NCBI GenBank assembly: GCA_963724645.1
Contig: CAVRVJ010000003.1
Coordinates: forward strand, 868,001 to 932,000
From: CAVXSP01 sp963724645
GTDB lineage: Bacteria > Acidobacteriota > Vicinamibacteria > Vicinamibacterales > SCN-69-37
Direction of reading: 5' to 3'
DNA length: 64,000 bases
Each line of letters starts with the position of its first letter. Positions within the stretch are counted from its first letter, which is position 1. Both the position numbers and the translations under genes were made by a program. Shown in pieces: positions 25,057 through 35,207 of the stretch. A model generated the notes under the pieces. It made no database searches. It was not told the origin of the DNA and saw only the letters and a list, made by a program, of their open reading frames with translations.

Positions 25057-26474
25057 TCAAGTCTCGATCTTCTCCCCCGGATTCGGCGTCCTGACCGTCC
25101 ACTTGAGCTCGCGCTCGATCCGCGCCTTCAGCGACGTCCATCGGACCAGGTTCGCCGTGCACCAGACAGGTCAGCGCGGGCGGGCGCTTGAATCCGCCGA
25201 GCCACCGCATGATCTCGCCGGAGTCGGCATGCGCGGACATCGAGTCCAGCGCCTCGATGCGCGCGCGCACCGGAACCATCTGCCCGTGAATTTTCACGAG
25301 GCTCGCGCCGTCCTTCAGCTGGCGGCCGCGCGTGCCCTCGGCCTGAAAGCCGGCGAGCAGGACCGTGTTGCGCGGATCGGGCAGGCCGTGCGCGAGGTGA
25401 TGAAGGACGCGACCGCCGGTCGCCATGCCGCTCGACGAGATCACGATCGACGGCTCGTTGGACTCCTGCACGGCTCGTGACTCGGGAATCGACGCGACGA
25501 CCTTGAGCCGCTCCGTGCAGAACGCGCAGAGCTGCCGATGGGCGGCCGCGGCCCGGTGCCCGTCGAATCGCGCCATTTCCTGAATCTCGGGATCCAGCTC
25601 CTGCAAGCCGCTTTCGGTACACCGTCGAGCACGGCCGTCGCCATCGGGCTGTCCACATAGACCGGCAGCGTGCGGAATCTGCTGCCCCGCTTCGAGTCGA
25701 TGCACCCAATACAGCAGCTCTTCGACTCGGCCCAGCGCGAACGCGGGAATGATCACCTTGCCGCCGCGCGTGGCGGTGTCGCTGAATGATGCCCGCCAGC
25801 CTCATCCCGCCATCGTCGGCCTCGTGCGTCCGATCGCCGTAGGTCGACTCGACCAGCAGGACATCGGCTTCCTCGATCGTGCGACGGATCCGGAAGGACA
25901 GGCCGGCCGTACCGGCCGAGGTCGCCGCCGAACAGGATGGTCTGACCCGACTCCTCAATGGTGATCCGCGCGTACGCCGACCCGAGCAGATGGCCCGCGT
26001 TGATGAACTCCGCCTGTCACGCCCGGGGCGACCGGCATCGGCCGGTCATAGCCGACCGGCTGCAGCAGCAGCATCGCCCGGTTCGCATCGTCGACCGTGT
26101 ACAGCGGAAATGCCGGCGCGTGACGCGTGTAGCCCTTGCGGTTTGCGCGCTCCGCGTCCTCTTCCTGCAGCTTCGCGGAGTCGGCAAGGACGATGCGCGC
26201 GAGCTCGGCCGTCGCCGGCGTACAGAAAATGCGCCCGCGAAATCCTTGCGCCACGAGCCGCGGAAGGTACCCGCAGTGATCCAGATGCGCGTGCGTCAGG
26301 ACGACGACGTCGATCGAGTCGGCGCGAATCGGCAGCGGCCTGCCAGTTGCGCTCGCGCAGGGCCTTCAGCCCCTGAAACAGACCACAATCGACGAGCACG
26401 CGATGCGCGCCGGTCTCCAGCAGATGCTTGGAACCGGTCACGGTGCGAGCGGCACCCAGGCAGGTCAGGTTCAT
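25057..26474 (-). CDS. CPSF73-type metallo-beta-lactamase / beta-CASP RNA nuclease (frameshifted)
   Basis: A probable RNA-processing nuclease of the beta-CASP branch. It begins MNLTCLGAARTVTGSKHLL and VLVDCGLFQG. The beta-CASP segment contains VISSSGMATGGRVLHHL, the C-terminal metal motif SMSAHADSGEIMRWL and LVHGEPGPM, ending PGEKIET with TGA at 25057-25059. The HxHxDH loop is present as THAHLDHCGYLP after frame correction near 26330. About four frame changes. It sits 22 bp downstream of the PLP-enzyme gene and 14 bp upstream of the M49 gene. Nuclease activity is inferred from the family. Confidence 0.85.
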
Positions 26475-26496
26475 TCGTGGATCCGTGTTCCCAGCG

Positions 26497-27477
26497 TCAG
26501 CTGAACAGTCCTGGTGTGCCGCCGGTGTGCCAGAACAGAATCGTCTCATCCTTCGAGAACTCACCGGCTCGAATTCGTGCGAGCAGGCCGCTCATCGCCT
26601 TGGCGGTGTAGACGGGGTCGAGGACGATGCCCTCCCGGCGCGCGACGAGCTCGAGCGCGGCCGCCGAGGCTGGAGTCGGAATCCCGTAGCCGTCGCCGAC
26701 GAAACGATCATCCACCTCAACCGGCTGTGTCCGTACCCAGCGATTTGGGCGCCGCGCCGAGTCGCGCGGCCATCTGGTCCAGCAACTCCGCAACGACGCC
26801 GCGCAGGGCTCGGGGCCGGGTCATCGGCGCTGACGCCAATCACCCGCGCGCGGAGTCCCAGGAGGGCGCATCCGGCAATCATGCCGGCCTGCGTGCCACC
26901 TGAAGACGAGGCGTGCACGATCACGTCAGGCTTGTGGCCGCTTGCCGCCAGTTCCGCCAGGCCGCGCGCGAACCCCAGCGCGCCCGTCGGCGTGGACGCG
27001 CCCGAGCGGCACGATGAACGGCCGCCGGCCCTGGGCGCGAAGCGTGTGCGCTGCCTCTTCCATCGCCGGTTGGCGCGCCTGGCGCGATTCGACGTAGCGC
27101 ACGTCGGCGCCGAAGATCCGATCGAGCAAGAGCGTTGCCACTCACGTTCGCGGGCACGCCACCTTCGGCCACGTTGAGGATGAGCACGACATGAAATCCG
27201 AGCACGGCGCCAGCGGCGGCGGTCACGCGAGCGTGATTCGACTGGAGCGCCACCGCACGTAATCAAGGTGTCGGCGCCTGGCTGCGCGCGCCTCCGCCGC
27301 GATCGCCTGCATCTTTCGAACCTTGTTGCCGCCCAGGCCAAACGACAGAAGGTCGTCGCGCTTGATGAACAGCTTCGGGCAGTCGGGCCCGAGCTCGGCC
27401 GCCAGGCGGGTCAGAGGCTGGACCGGCGTCGGCTCCGGGCAAGCCAACGGCACGACATCGGCGGCGAGAGTGGCCAT
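26497..27477 (-). CDS. PLP-dependent D-cysteine desulfhydrase / ACC deaminase family enzyme (frameshifted)
   Basis: Fold-type II PLP enzyme. It starts MATLAADVVPLACPEPTPV and has the cofactor lysine in FGLGGNKVRKMQAIA. The substrate-binding stretch QSNHARVTAAAGAVLG follows. The phosphate-binding region is HASSSGGTQAGMIAG, and the end is DETILFWHTGGTPGLFS. These match D-cysteine desulfhydrase and 1-aminocyclopropane-1-carboxylate deaminase, which cannot be separated from sequence alone. At least four frame changes. It is the first gene of a minus-strand run with the metallo-beta-lactamase and M49 genes, divergent from the MTHFR-like gene. Confidence 0.78.
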
Positions 27478-27544
27478 CAGCCAACTGCGGCGAGCGCGTG
27501 TCGGCCACCGGCCTCGACATGGTGCTAAGACGCTGAATCGCCGG

Positions 27545-27573
27545 TTGGCCTTGCAGCCGCCTCCATCTATACT
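27545..27573 (+). promoter_or_regulatory. Promoter of the MTHFR-like gene, likely leaderless
   Basis: TTGGCC (27545-27550) and TATACT (27568-27573) are separated by 17 bp. The ATG at 27580 begins 6 nt after the -10 box, so the transcript should start at the start codon. No ribosome binding site is present, which agrees. Confidence 0.6.
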
Positions 27574-27579
27574 CACCAG

Positions 27580-28436
27580 ATGTCTTCGCCGTCGAATCCG
27601 CTGCTGAACGCGCTTCAGGCGACGACTCCCGTGGTGTCGGTGGAGCTTCGGCCTCCGCGGGCGGAGCTGGACGCGGCCGCCGGGATGGACGCCTGGATCG
27701 ACACGCATCATGCCGTGCGCGGGCTCGTGCGCGGCGGCACGTTCGTGTTTCTGACCGACAGCGCGGTCGGCGCCCGCGAAGAGCACACGCTCCGGCATCT
27801 GGTCAGCAATCTCGGCCACCGACGTGCGCCGCAGCCACGTCGTGCCGTTCCTGACCTCGAAACACACACTCGAGTTCTGTCTGGGCTACGCGGAACGCGC
27901 GTCTCAGGAGGGATTTCCGTCGCTCGTCGGTCGTGGGCGGGGACCGGAAGCGTCGGCGCGCCACGGTGCGTGGAGCATGCGTGGCAGCTTCGCCGCGCGA
28001 TTCACGAGCACGTGCCTGAGCTCACGCTCGGCGGGTGGGCCAATCCGCACGCGGACGCCAACGCGCAGGTCGATTTTCTCGGCGACGACCATTTCGGCGG
28101 CGAGTTCTTCCTGACGCAGGTCGTGTCGCACCACGACTCGCCTCGCGTCGAGCGTTTCCTGGAGGCCTTCGATCGCCGGCGGCTCACCCTGCCGGGCGTG
28201 TTCGGCGTGTTCTTCTATCGGAGCGCAAACCCGAAGACGCTGGACGCCCTTCGGCACTTCCTGCCGGTGCCGGTCGAAGCGCTGCGCCGGGAATTCGCCG
28301 AGGGCGCCACGCCGGAAGATGTCTGCGCCCGAACGATCGCCACGCTACGAGCCGCGGGCGTGCGCCACGTTTACGTGTCAAATCTGCCCGTGGCAAGGCG
28401 CGGCAGACGCTCGCGAGGATTATGGAGTTGACGTGA
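27580..28436 (+). CDS. Methylenetetrahydrofolate reductase-like protein (frameshifted)
   Basis: About 285 residues resembling the TIM-barrel methylenetetrahydrofolate reductase superfamily. It has the N-terminal TTPVVSVELRPPR strand, the conserved SHVVPFLTSKHTLEF, the substrate-region motif GGWANPHADANAQVDFL, and FFLTQVVSHHDSPRVERFL (matching the FxxTQ segment of the family). A LPGVFGVFFYRSANPKTL segment follows, and it ends LARIMELT. Frame changes near 27815, 27940 and 28395. If functional, it would supply methyl groups to the folate pool used by MetH, though it is not adjacent to metH. The 3' end overlaps the convergent nitroreductase gene by 17 bp. Confidence 0.62.
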
Positions 28437-29096
28437 ACATCGTTCCCCCACGTTCCCTCGAAGACGAACTCCTCGATCGGCTGACGTTTGCGAGGCTGCC
28501 GTTCCGCGTCGCGCTGCCGCTCCGTCGGCAACAGCTCGGGATCGCCCGCGTAGCCGATCGCCATCGCGACGACAGGCTCGAAGTCTGGCAGGAATGGCGC
28601 AGGCCGCACGCGCGCGCGTCGCGATTGAAGCCCTCCATCTGCCGGACGGCCAGGCCAAGTCCGGTCGCCTGCAGCGTCAGGAAGCCCACAGCCTGTCCCG
28701 TGTCGTACCACGCGTTCCGATTCGTCTCGCCGGTGCGCGTCGAGGCGCGTGCTGGCGGCGACGAGCGCCAGCACCGGCGCGTGGCGCGCCCAGTCGCGAT
28801 TCTGAGGATCGATCGTCTCGAGCAGCGCCGAGAACGCGCCGGGCGTCCGGCGTCGCTCCGCCACGACGAAGCGCCATGGCTGCTCGTTGTAGGACGACGG
28901 CGCCCAGCGCGCCGCTTCGAACACGATCCACAAGTCCCCGACGGGGCACGTCGCGCGCCGGGTCGAACGCCCGAGGGCTCCAGCGATGCCGGATCACGTC
29001 CAGGATGTCATGCGCAGCGCGAGGCGTGTTTCGGATGAGTGGACCGTTGCTCCACCGTACCCATTTAACCGCAGTATGGGATCGAAGTGGCCTCAT
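28420..29096 (-). CDS. Nitroreductase family protein (frameshifted)
   Basis: Flavin-dependent oxidoreductase of the nitroreductase fold, about 215 residues. The N-terminus has the family pattern DILDVIRHRWSPRAFDP, then FEAARWAPSSYNEQPWRF, which contributes to FMN binding. Later come RHAPVLALVA, GFLTLQATGLGLAVRQMEGF and the end EEFVFEGTWG. Frame changes near 28890, 28720, 28600 and in a G-run near 28445. The exact start is uncertain; the in-frame ATG at 29096 overlaps the start of the divergent aminotransferase gene. The substrate is unknown. Confidence 0.75.
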
Positions 29097-30359
29097 ACCT
29101 CGACGACGTTCCCTTCTCGGGCATCATCCGCATCCGCGACCTCATGTATTCGGTCGAGCGGCCGTTCCGGCTCGATCAGGGCGACGTCAGCTTCGACGCG
29201 CCGGCGTCCCTGAAGGAGGCACTCGCTCAGGGCCATTGCGCGAAAACCGGACGCATTACGTCCAGACGACGGGCATTCCGCCGCTGGTCGAGCGGCTCGT
29301 CGCGAAGCTTCGCACGAAGAACTGCGATTCCGGTCGGCGGACCCGACGAGGTCATGGTCACGACCGGCGGGATTCACGGCGCTGTTCGTCGCCTGCCAGG
29401 GCCTGCTCGAACCGGGTGACGAGGTGCTGCTCCCCGATCCGGAGTGGCCGCCCGCGCGCGGCAACGTGCTCGCCGCTCGTGCCGTGCCCGTGTCCGTACC
29501 CGCTGTACGAGACTCGCGGACTGGCGTCCGGATTCGGACGAGATGCGGCGGCTCGTCACGGCGAAGACGCGGGCGATCTACGTCAACTCGCCCCACAACC
29601 CGACCGGTGGCGTCCTGACGCGGACCGATCTCGAAGCGATTGCCGACCTGGCCAAGGAGCGGGATCTGTGGGTCCTCTCCGACGAGGCCTACGAGGACGT
29701 GTTGTTCGACGGACAGCGAGCACGTCAGCATCGCCTCGCTGCCCGGCATGTACGACCGCGTCATTTCCATCTACACGTTCAGCAAGACCTACGCGATCAC
29801 CGGCCTGCGGCTCGGTTACTCGCGCTCTCGGACGCGACGATCCGGGATCGCATGCGGAAGATGCTTTTCTACACCGTGTCGAACACGTCGTCGTTGATTC
29901 AGTACGGCGGCCTCGGCGCGCTGACGGGTTCACAGGCGTTTATCGCAGGAATTCCGCCGCGAGCTTGCGGCACGCCGGGATCTTTTCTATGACGGCTTGC
30001 GCGACGCCGGCGGCGGCGTGCTGACGGGCGATAAGCCGGCCGGCGCGTTCTATGCGTTCGTCCACATCAATCCGGCCTGGCGCTCGCCGCTGCCGCCGGA
30101 TGCCGACTCGCGGGCATCATTGTCATGGGCGATGGCGGAGTTCCTGATCAGACGCGGCCGAATCGGCTGCGTGCCCGGGGTGGATTTCGGGGCGCGCGGC
30201 GAAGGCTATTTGCGATTCTGCTTCGCGAGCGAGCGCAGCGAGCTCGAAGGCGCGCTGGAGTCGATGAGAGGCAATTCTGAATTCCCTGATTTGAATTCAG
30301 CGATCGAGCGTCAGTGCACGTGCCGTCCGCCGTCAACTCGATCGTCTCCCCCGTCATGA
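29087..30359 (+). CDS. Class I/II aminotransferase (frameshifted)
   Basis: PLP-dependent aminotransferase of fold type I. It begins VASYLDDVPFSGIIRIRDLM at GTG 29087. Conserved parts are GLLEPGDEVLLPDPEWP, the Asn motif in YVNSPHNPTGGVLT, the cofactor-contact Asp-Glu in WVLSDEAYEDVLF, the PLP lysine in YTFSKTYAITGLRLGY, and the C-terminal Arg region GYLRFCFASERSEL. Six or so frame changes. The real stop may be earlier than 30359: the coding similarity ends near ALESMR, just before a hairpin at 30277. Substrate specificity cannot be read from the sequence. Confidence 0.78.
30277..30300. terminator. AT-rich hairpin between convergent genes
   Basis: CTGAATTC (30277-30284) and its complement GAATTCAG (30293-30300) form a perfect 8-bp stem with an 8-nt loop. 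It lies at the junction of the convergent aminotransferase and SDR genes and shares AATTC-type arms with the repeat at 11843. It may serve as a bidirectional terminator. Confidence 0.5.
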
Positions 30360-31051
30360 AATCCGAGTCGATGAGCGCGAGGACGATCTTCGCAATTTCG
30401 TCGGGGCCGCCCCAGCGGCCGAGCGGCGTCGCATCCTCGACCGCCTTCAGCTCTCGGCCGTAAGGCCGGGCGGGGCGAGGATCGGTCCCGGCGCGATTGC
30501 GTTGACGAGAATGTTGTCGGCGGCCAACTCGAGCGCCAGGCCCTCCGTGAGCGCCTTCACGCCGGCCTTCGCCACGTAATAGGCCAGGTAGTCTTTGTAG
30601 CGCGGCCGGGCGCTCGCGGCGACCCAGTCGGAGAAGTTGATGATCCGTCCCGCCGCCATGCCGGCGCATGATCGGCACGGCGGCCTTCGCGCACAGAAAC
30701 GATCCGCGCAGATCCACCGCAAGCTGGCGATCCCACGTCGCCGCATCGATCGCGTCGAATGGCACCGGTTGATACAGCGACGCCATGTTGACAAGCACGT
30801 CCAGGCGGCCGAACTCCTGGACGACCTGCTCGACAATCGAGGTGCATCCCGCGTCGAGCGAGACATCGCCTTGCACGACCAGCGCGCGGCGGCCGGCGGC
30901 TGCGGACGGCCCGCGCGACCTCGTCAGCTTCGGTTTTGGATCGGTTGTAGGCGATGCCGACGTCGGCGCCTCGGCTCGCCGCGGCCACGGCCACGGCCGC
31001 GCCCACACGCCTGGCGCCCGTCAGAAGGACGACCTGGGAGTGGAGGTTCAT
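30311..31051 (-). CDS. SDR oxidoreductase, pteridine-reductase-like (frameshifted)
   Basis: NAD(P)-dependent short-chain dehydrogenase of about 245 residues. The cofactor motif is VVLLTGARRVGAAVAVAAA, whose TGARRVG form is typical of FolM/pteridine reductase relatives. DVLVNMASLYQPVPF replaces the usual NNAG. The catalytic pair is in YLAYYVAKAGVKAL, and IAPGPILAPPG follows. The end is ELTVDGGRHVH after a final frame change, with TGA at 30311-30313. About four frame changes. The start ATG overlaps the DoxX stop (ATGA at 31048-31051), so the two genes are translationally coupled. Confidence 0.8.
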
Positions 31052-31537
31052 AACCTTCCCTCTGAGCCTCGCACGGCCCGCCGCGCGGGCCGCTCGTCGT
31101 GGTCACCCGCCGGCCGTCGATCGACCATTCGCCAGCGCCCGTCAACAGCAAACAGGCCAGCCCGCCCGCCAATGTGAGCCGAGTACTCGACGCCGTGGCC
31201 CTGCGGAACGGCGTGGATCCAATTCAGGAAGAAGCCCCATTGGAGGTGCTCCTTCCAGACGCCGATGACGAGGTACACAAACGAGTGCCGCTGCCGCGAT
31301 CCGCGTCTGGAGTCCGAGACCGATGAACAGGCCGCCAATGAGTTGCGTCGCGCCGGCGAGCACCGCAAGAAGGAATTCAGGATGGAGACCCATGGCCGCG
31401 TACTGATCAGCAGTGAACTGAAGGCCGCCGGGCCCGATGCCAGGACCCGGCCAGGTTCCAAAGAGAATGTGGCCTCCGTGGGCCACGAATACCGCTGCCA
31501 GGGCGAGTCGTAGAACAAGAAGGCCGAGTCCGGCCAT
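31048..31537 (-). CDS. DoxX family membrane protein (frameshifted)
   Basis: Four-helix inner-membrane protein of the DoxX family. It begins MAGLGLLVLRLALAAVFVAH, and GGHILFG and PEFLLAVLAGATQLIGGLFIGLGL are typical. After a frame change near 31270 it continues HLQWGFFLNW and ends close to the coupled SDR start. The C-terminal frame is ambiguous: one frame gives AGGLACLLLTGAGEWSIDGRR, which fits DoxX endings better. DoxX proteins are linked to oxidative or quinone-related processes, but the role here is unknown. Confidence 0.75.
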
Positions 31538-31545
31538 GCGGGGGC

Positions 31546-31551
31546 ATTATC
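31546..31551 (-). promoter_or_regulatory. -10 box of the doxX-SDR operon, near-leaderless
   Basis: GATAAT on the minus strand lies 8 nt upstream of the ATG at 31537. No clear -35 box. The expected transcript would have a leader of only one or two bases. Confidence 0.4.
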
Positions 31552-31654
31552 CGCGCAATAGGGGATCAAAAGCCAAGGCGGGCTCGGTTCCCGGCCCCGC
31601 CGCCTTGCTGGCTTGCCGCCTCGCTGGCCTTCGGCCTTACGACCCGTGATCCGC

Positions 31655-31660
31655 TAGGAT
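31655..31660 (+). promoter_or_regulatory. -10 box 6 nt before the aminotransferase start
   Basis: TAGGAT is followed by 6 nt and then the ATG at 31667, with no ribosome binding site. The -35 region is weak. The spacing again suggests a leaderless transcript. Confidence 0.35.
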
Positions 31661-31666
31661 CTATCC

Positions 31667-32926
31667 ATGCCCGCTCAAACTTCCGTGCGCGTGTCCGCCC
31701 GCGTGAACAATTTCGCCTACGCCATCCGGAACATCGCGGTGGAGGCCAGGAAGGTCGAGGCCGGTGGGCGGCACGTTCGGTACCTGAACATCGGCGATCC
31801 GATCCCGTTCGGCTTCAAGACACCCCCACACCTGGTCGAGGCCATCGCGAGGGCCATCCGTGACGGGCACAATGGTTACACGCCATCGGCTGGTATCGAG
31901 CCTGCTCGCGTCGCCGTCGCCGCCGAGTATGTGAATCGGGGGATGCCGCTTTCGGCCGACCGAGTCGTGCTCACCGCGGGCACTTCCGAAGGGATCGAAA
32001 TGGCGCTTGGAGCCCTGGCGGATGCCGGCGACGAGGTCCTGATCCCGACGCCGACCTATCCGCTCTACACGGCCGTGCTGGCGAAGATCGGGGCGCGGGC
32101 TGTTTTCTATCGCACGGATCCCGATCGCGGATGGCAGCCCGATCTCGACGATCTGAAACGTCTGATTACGCCGGCCACTCGGGCCATCGTGACCATCGAT
32201 CCGAACAACCCGACCGGTGCGGTCTATCCGGACGCGACCCGCCGCGCCATGATCGAGCTGGCCGATCGCACGGGCATTCCAATCCTCGCCGATGAAGTCT
32301 ACGGAGAGCTGTCCTTTGACGGACCGACGCCGCTCCTCGGCAGCCTCGCGCCCGATGCGCCCATCATTTCGTTCTCATCGTTGTCGAAGGCCTATCTCGC
32401 GCCGGGATGGCGCGCCGGCTGGCTGGCCGTCGGCCGGTCGAACCGGCTGGACGATGCGTTGGGAGCGATCAAGAAGCTGGCGGATGGCCGCCTCTGCAGC
32501 GCCGGCCCGATGCAGTACGCGATTGAACCGGCGCTCACGGGCGATCGCTCGTTTCAGCGCGCGTTCGTCGACGCCTTGCGCCAGCGAGCAGAGCTGACCG
32601 TCGCGAGGCTCGCGGCGATTCCCGGGATGCGATGCGTGACGCCGCGCGCTGCTTTCTACGCGATGCCGCAACTCACCCTCCCGCCTGGCCGAACCGACGA
32701 GGATTTCGTGCTGGGGCTTCTGCGCACGAAAGGTGTTCTGTGCGTACACGGCTCTGGATTCAGCTACCCCGCCGATCGCGGTGCGTTCCGCATCGTGTAC
32801 CTCGCGTCGCTCGATGAGCTCGAGACGATCTACGACGACATCGCCGCGTTCACGGCGGAGTTTCTGCAGCAGGCCCCGGGCCCTGCGGCCCGGGCCGCAG
32901 GACGGACGCATGCAGCCGGGGTCTGA
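31667..32926 (+). CDS. Class I/II aminotransferase (AlaT/AspC-like)
   Basis: Intact 419-residue PLP-dependent aminotransferase. Conserved features are YLNIGDPIPFGF, GHNGYTPSAGIEPAR, the Asn in IDPNNPTGAVYPD, the Asp-Glu in ILADEVYGEL, the PLP lysine in SFSSLSKAYLAPGWRAGW, and the carboxylate-binding Arg in GAFRIVYLASLDEL. The pattern is close to the alanine/aspartate aminotransferases of the AlaT type. The C-terminal tail after FTAEFLQQ is Ala/Pro/Gly-rich and probably disordered. It precedes the AI-2E transporter by 25 bp. Confidence 0.9.
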   Translation: MPAQTSVRVSARVNNFAYAIRNIAVEARKVEAGGRHVRYLNIGDPIPFGFKTPPHLVEAIARAIRDGHNGYTPSAGIEPARVAVAAEYVNRGMPLSADRVVLTAGTSEGIEMALGALADAGDEVLIPTPTYPLYTAVLAKIGARAVFYRTDPDRGWQPDLDDLKRLITPATRAIVTIDPNNPTGAVYPDATRRAMIELADRTGIPILADEVYGELSFDGPTPLLGSLAPDAPIISFSSLSKAYLAPGWRAGWLAVGRSNRLDDALGAIKKLADGRLCSAGPMQYAIEPALTGDRSFQRAFVDALRQRAELTVARLAAIPGMRCVTPRAAFYAMPQLTLPPGRTDEDFVLGLLRTKGVLCVHGSGFSYPADRGAFRIVYLASLDELETIYDDIAAFTAEFLQQAPGPAARAAGRTHAAGV

Positions 32927-32951
32927 GGCCTTACGCCTGGCTGGCTGATCC

Positions 32952-33986
32952 ATGTCCGTTTCGCGCGTTAACGATCACCGGCTGATTGGCCGGGCGGTCA
33001 CGACGCTGCTGGCCGGCGTCGCGATCCTCTGGACCCTTTACAGCATCCGCGGCGCCCTGCTCGTAATCTACGTCAGCGGACTCCTCGCGGTCGGGTTCAG
33101 TCCCATCATCCGGTGGCTCGAGGGTTGGCGGGTGGTCGGGTCGGGCGGCCTGCCGAGATGGGCGGCGATTCTCGTCGTGTACTTCGGCGTCCTCGGGCTC
33201 CTGGCGGCGGCGCTGGCACTCATGCTTCCGCCCTTGGCCGCCCAGGCGGCGGAGTTGTGGCGGGAGCTGCCGAACGACATCATGCGAATTCAGGCCGCGC
33301 TCGCCGCGCATGGGATGCTGGATCATCGATGGACGCTCGATGACATCCTCAAGGCCTTGCCTAGCGCAAGTACTGCGCTCCCGGTGCTGCTCGGCGCTCT
33401 GCAAGGCGTGATCGGCACTATCGGAACCGTCGTCGCGATTCTGGTGCTGCCTTACTACCTCCTGATCGAAGCCGATTCGCTTCGCTCAGGATTCCTGAAG
33501 CTCTTCGCACCCGAGCGGCGGCCGTCGATCGCTCGGATGACGGGAGACGTCACCGTCAAGGTCGGGGCGTGGCTCAACGGCCAGCTGTTGCTGAGCGTCA
33601 TCATCGGCGTGACCGCGTCGCTCGGTCTCTGGCTGCTCGGCGTGCCGTACTTCTACGTGCTCGGCTTGATCGCCGCCCTCGGCGAGTTCGTGCCCATCAT
33701 CGGACCGATCGTCGCCGCCATTCCGGCCGTTCTGCTCGCGTTCAGCGTGTCGGTGCACACCAGCATTTTCGTCATCATCTACTTCAGCGTGCAGCAGTTC
33801 ATCGAGGGCAACATCCTCGTCCCGAAGGTGATGCAGCGGCATGTGGGCGTCAGCGCGTGGTCGGTCATCGTGGCGCTCCTCATCGGCACCGAGCTTCTGG
33901 GCGTCGTCGGGGCGATTCTGGCGGTGCCTTCCGCAGCCATCGTGCAGGTATTTCTGCAGGAGTATCTGGACAGGGATCAGGGATAA
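32952..33986 (+). CDS. AI-2E family transporter (PerM/TqsA-like)
   Basis: Intact 344-residue integral membrane protein. It begins MSVSRVNDHRLIGRAVTTLL and has about eight hydrophobic segments. The family's characteristic stretches are present: VILVLPYYLLIEADSLR-like (seen as VAILVLPYYLLIEADSLR), GALGEFVPIIGPI-like (seen as ALGEFVPIIGPIVAAIPAVL), and QQFIEGNILVPKVMQRHVG near the C-terminus. Members export diverse small molecules or act as ion antiporters; the name does not prove autoinducer transport. It lies 23 bp upstream of kbl on the same strand. Confidence 0.9.
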   Translation: MSVSRVNDHRLIGRAVTTLLAGVAILWTLYSIRGALLVIYVSGLLAVGFSPIIRWLEGWRVVGSGGLPRWAAILVVYFGVLGLLAAALALMLPPLAAQAAELWRELPNDIMRIQAALAAHGMLDHRWTLDDILKALPSASTALPVLLGALQGVIGTIGTVVAILVLPYYLLIEADSLRSGFLKLFAPERRPSIARMTGDVTVKVGAWLNGQLLLSVIIGVTASLGLWLLGVPYFYVLGLIAALGEFVPIIGPIVAAIPAVLLAFSVSVHTSIFVIIYFSVQQFIEGNILVPKVMQRHVGVSAWSVIVALLIGTELLGVVGAILAVPSAAIVQVFLQEYLDRDQG

Positions 33987-34009
33987 CTTCAACCCTCGGA
34001 GTTCGATCT

Positions 34010-35191
34010 ATGCGCACCGATCCACTCGCATTCCTGTCGGCGGAGCTGGATACCCTCCGGCGGCAGGGGCTGTACCGACCTCTTCGGATTCTCGAGGATC
34101 GCCAGGCTGCGACCTCCCGCTTCGACGGCCGGACGGTGGTCAATCTCTCTTCGAACAACTATCTCGGGTTGACGACCCACCCGGCGCTCGTCGCACGCGC
34201 AATTCAAGCCATTCAGGAGCACGGTGTCGGCACTGGCTCGGTCCGAACGATCGCCGGCACGATGGCGATCCACATGGAGCTGGAGCGACGTCTGGCAGCG
34301 TTCAAGAAGACCGAAGCGGTCGTGGTGTTTCAGAGCGGCTTCACGGCAAACGCCGGCACGGTATCCGCGATTCTTGGCAAAGAAGACGTCATCATCTCGG
34401 ACGCGCTCAATCACGCCAGCATCATCGACGGGTGCCGGCTCAGCCGCGCGGAGATCAAAGTCTTTCCCCACAAGGATGTCGCGGCCGCGCGCAAGATCCT
34501 CCAGGAGCTGCTTCCCAACCGGCGCAAGTTGCTCATCACCGACGGCGTGTTCAGCATGGACGGTGACCTCGGACCGTTGCCGGATCTATGCTCGCTGGCC
34601 GAGGAGTTTGGCTGCATCATGATGGTCGACGACGCGCACGCGAGCGGCGTCTTCGGCAGGAACGGCCGCGGTAGCATCGATCATTTTGGCGTCCACGGCC
34701 GGGTGGATATTCAGGTCGGGACGCTGTCAAAGGCCATCGGCGCGCTGGGCGGTTACGTGGCGGGCTCGCGATCGCTCATCGAATCTCTTTACCATCGCGC
34801 GCGGCCTTTCCTGTTCTCGACCTCGCACCCCCCATCAGTGGCCGCCACCTGCATCGGCGCGATCGATATCCTCGAGAATGAACCGGCCTTGATCGACCGG
34901 CTCTGGGAGAACACGCGATTCTTCAAGGAGGGTCTTCGGCACCTGGGCTTCGACACCGGCGCGAGCGAAAGTCCGATCACCCCGGTCATTGCCGGCGAGG
35001 CCAGTCGCGCGATGCAGTTGTCGGATCGGCTGTTCGAAGAGGGGGTGTTCGCGCAAGGGATCGGATTTCCGACGGTCCCGCGCGACAAGGCCCGCGTGCG
35101 GACGATCGTCACGGCGACGCATACGCGCGACGAATTGCAATTCGCGCTCGACAAGTTTGCAAAGGTCGGACGGGAACTGGGGCTGATCTAA
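34010..35191 (+). CDS. kbl: Glycine C-acetyltransferase (2-amino-3-ketobutyrate CoA ligase)
   Basis: Intact 393-residue alpha-oxoamine synthase. It begins MRTDPLAFLSAELDTLRRQG. Family motifs are NLSSNNYLGLTTHP, GTGSVRTIAGTMAIH, the cofactor Asp-His in MVDDAHASGVFGRNGRGS, the PLP lysine in GTLSKAIGALGGYVAGS, and RPFLFSTSHPP. Threonine breakdown by Kbl forms glycine and acetyl-CoA. 8-amino-7-oxononanoate synthase (BioF) is the alternative; the extended N-terminus and the GRGSIDHFG motif favour Kbl. No threonine dehydrogenase gene lies nearby. Confidence 0.85.
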   Translation: MRTDPLAFLSAELDTLRRQGLYRPLRILEDRQAATSRFDGRTVVNLSSNNYLGLTTHPALVARAIQAIQEHGVGTGSVRTIAGTMAIHMELERRLAAFKKTEAVVVFQSGFTANAGTVSAILGKEDVIISDALNHASIIDGCRLSRAEIKVFPHKDVAAARKILQELLPNRRKLLITDGVFSMDGDLGPLPDLCSLAEEFGCIMMVDDAHASGVFGRNGRGSIDHFGVHGRVDIQVGTLSKAIGALGGYVAGSRSLIESLYHRARPFLFSTSHPPSVAATCIGAIDILENEPALIDRLWENTRFFKEGLRHLGFDTGASESPITPVIAGEASRAMQLSDRLFEEGVFAQGIGFPTVPRDKARVRTIVTATHTRDELQFALDKFAKVGRELGLI

Positions 35192-35207
35192 TCCACCACC
35201 TCTGCCT

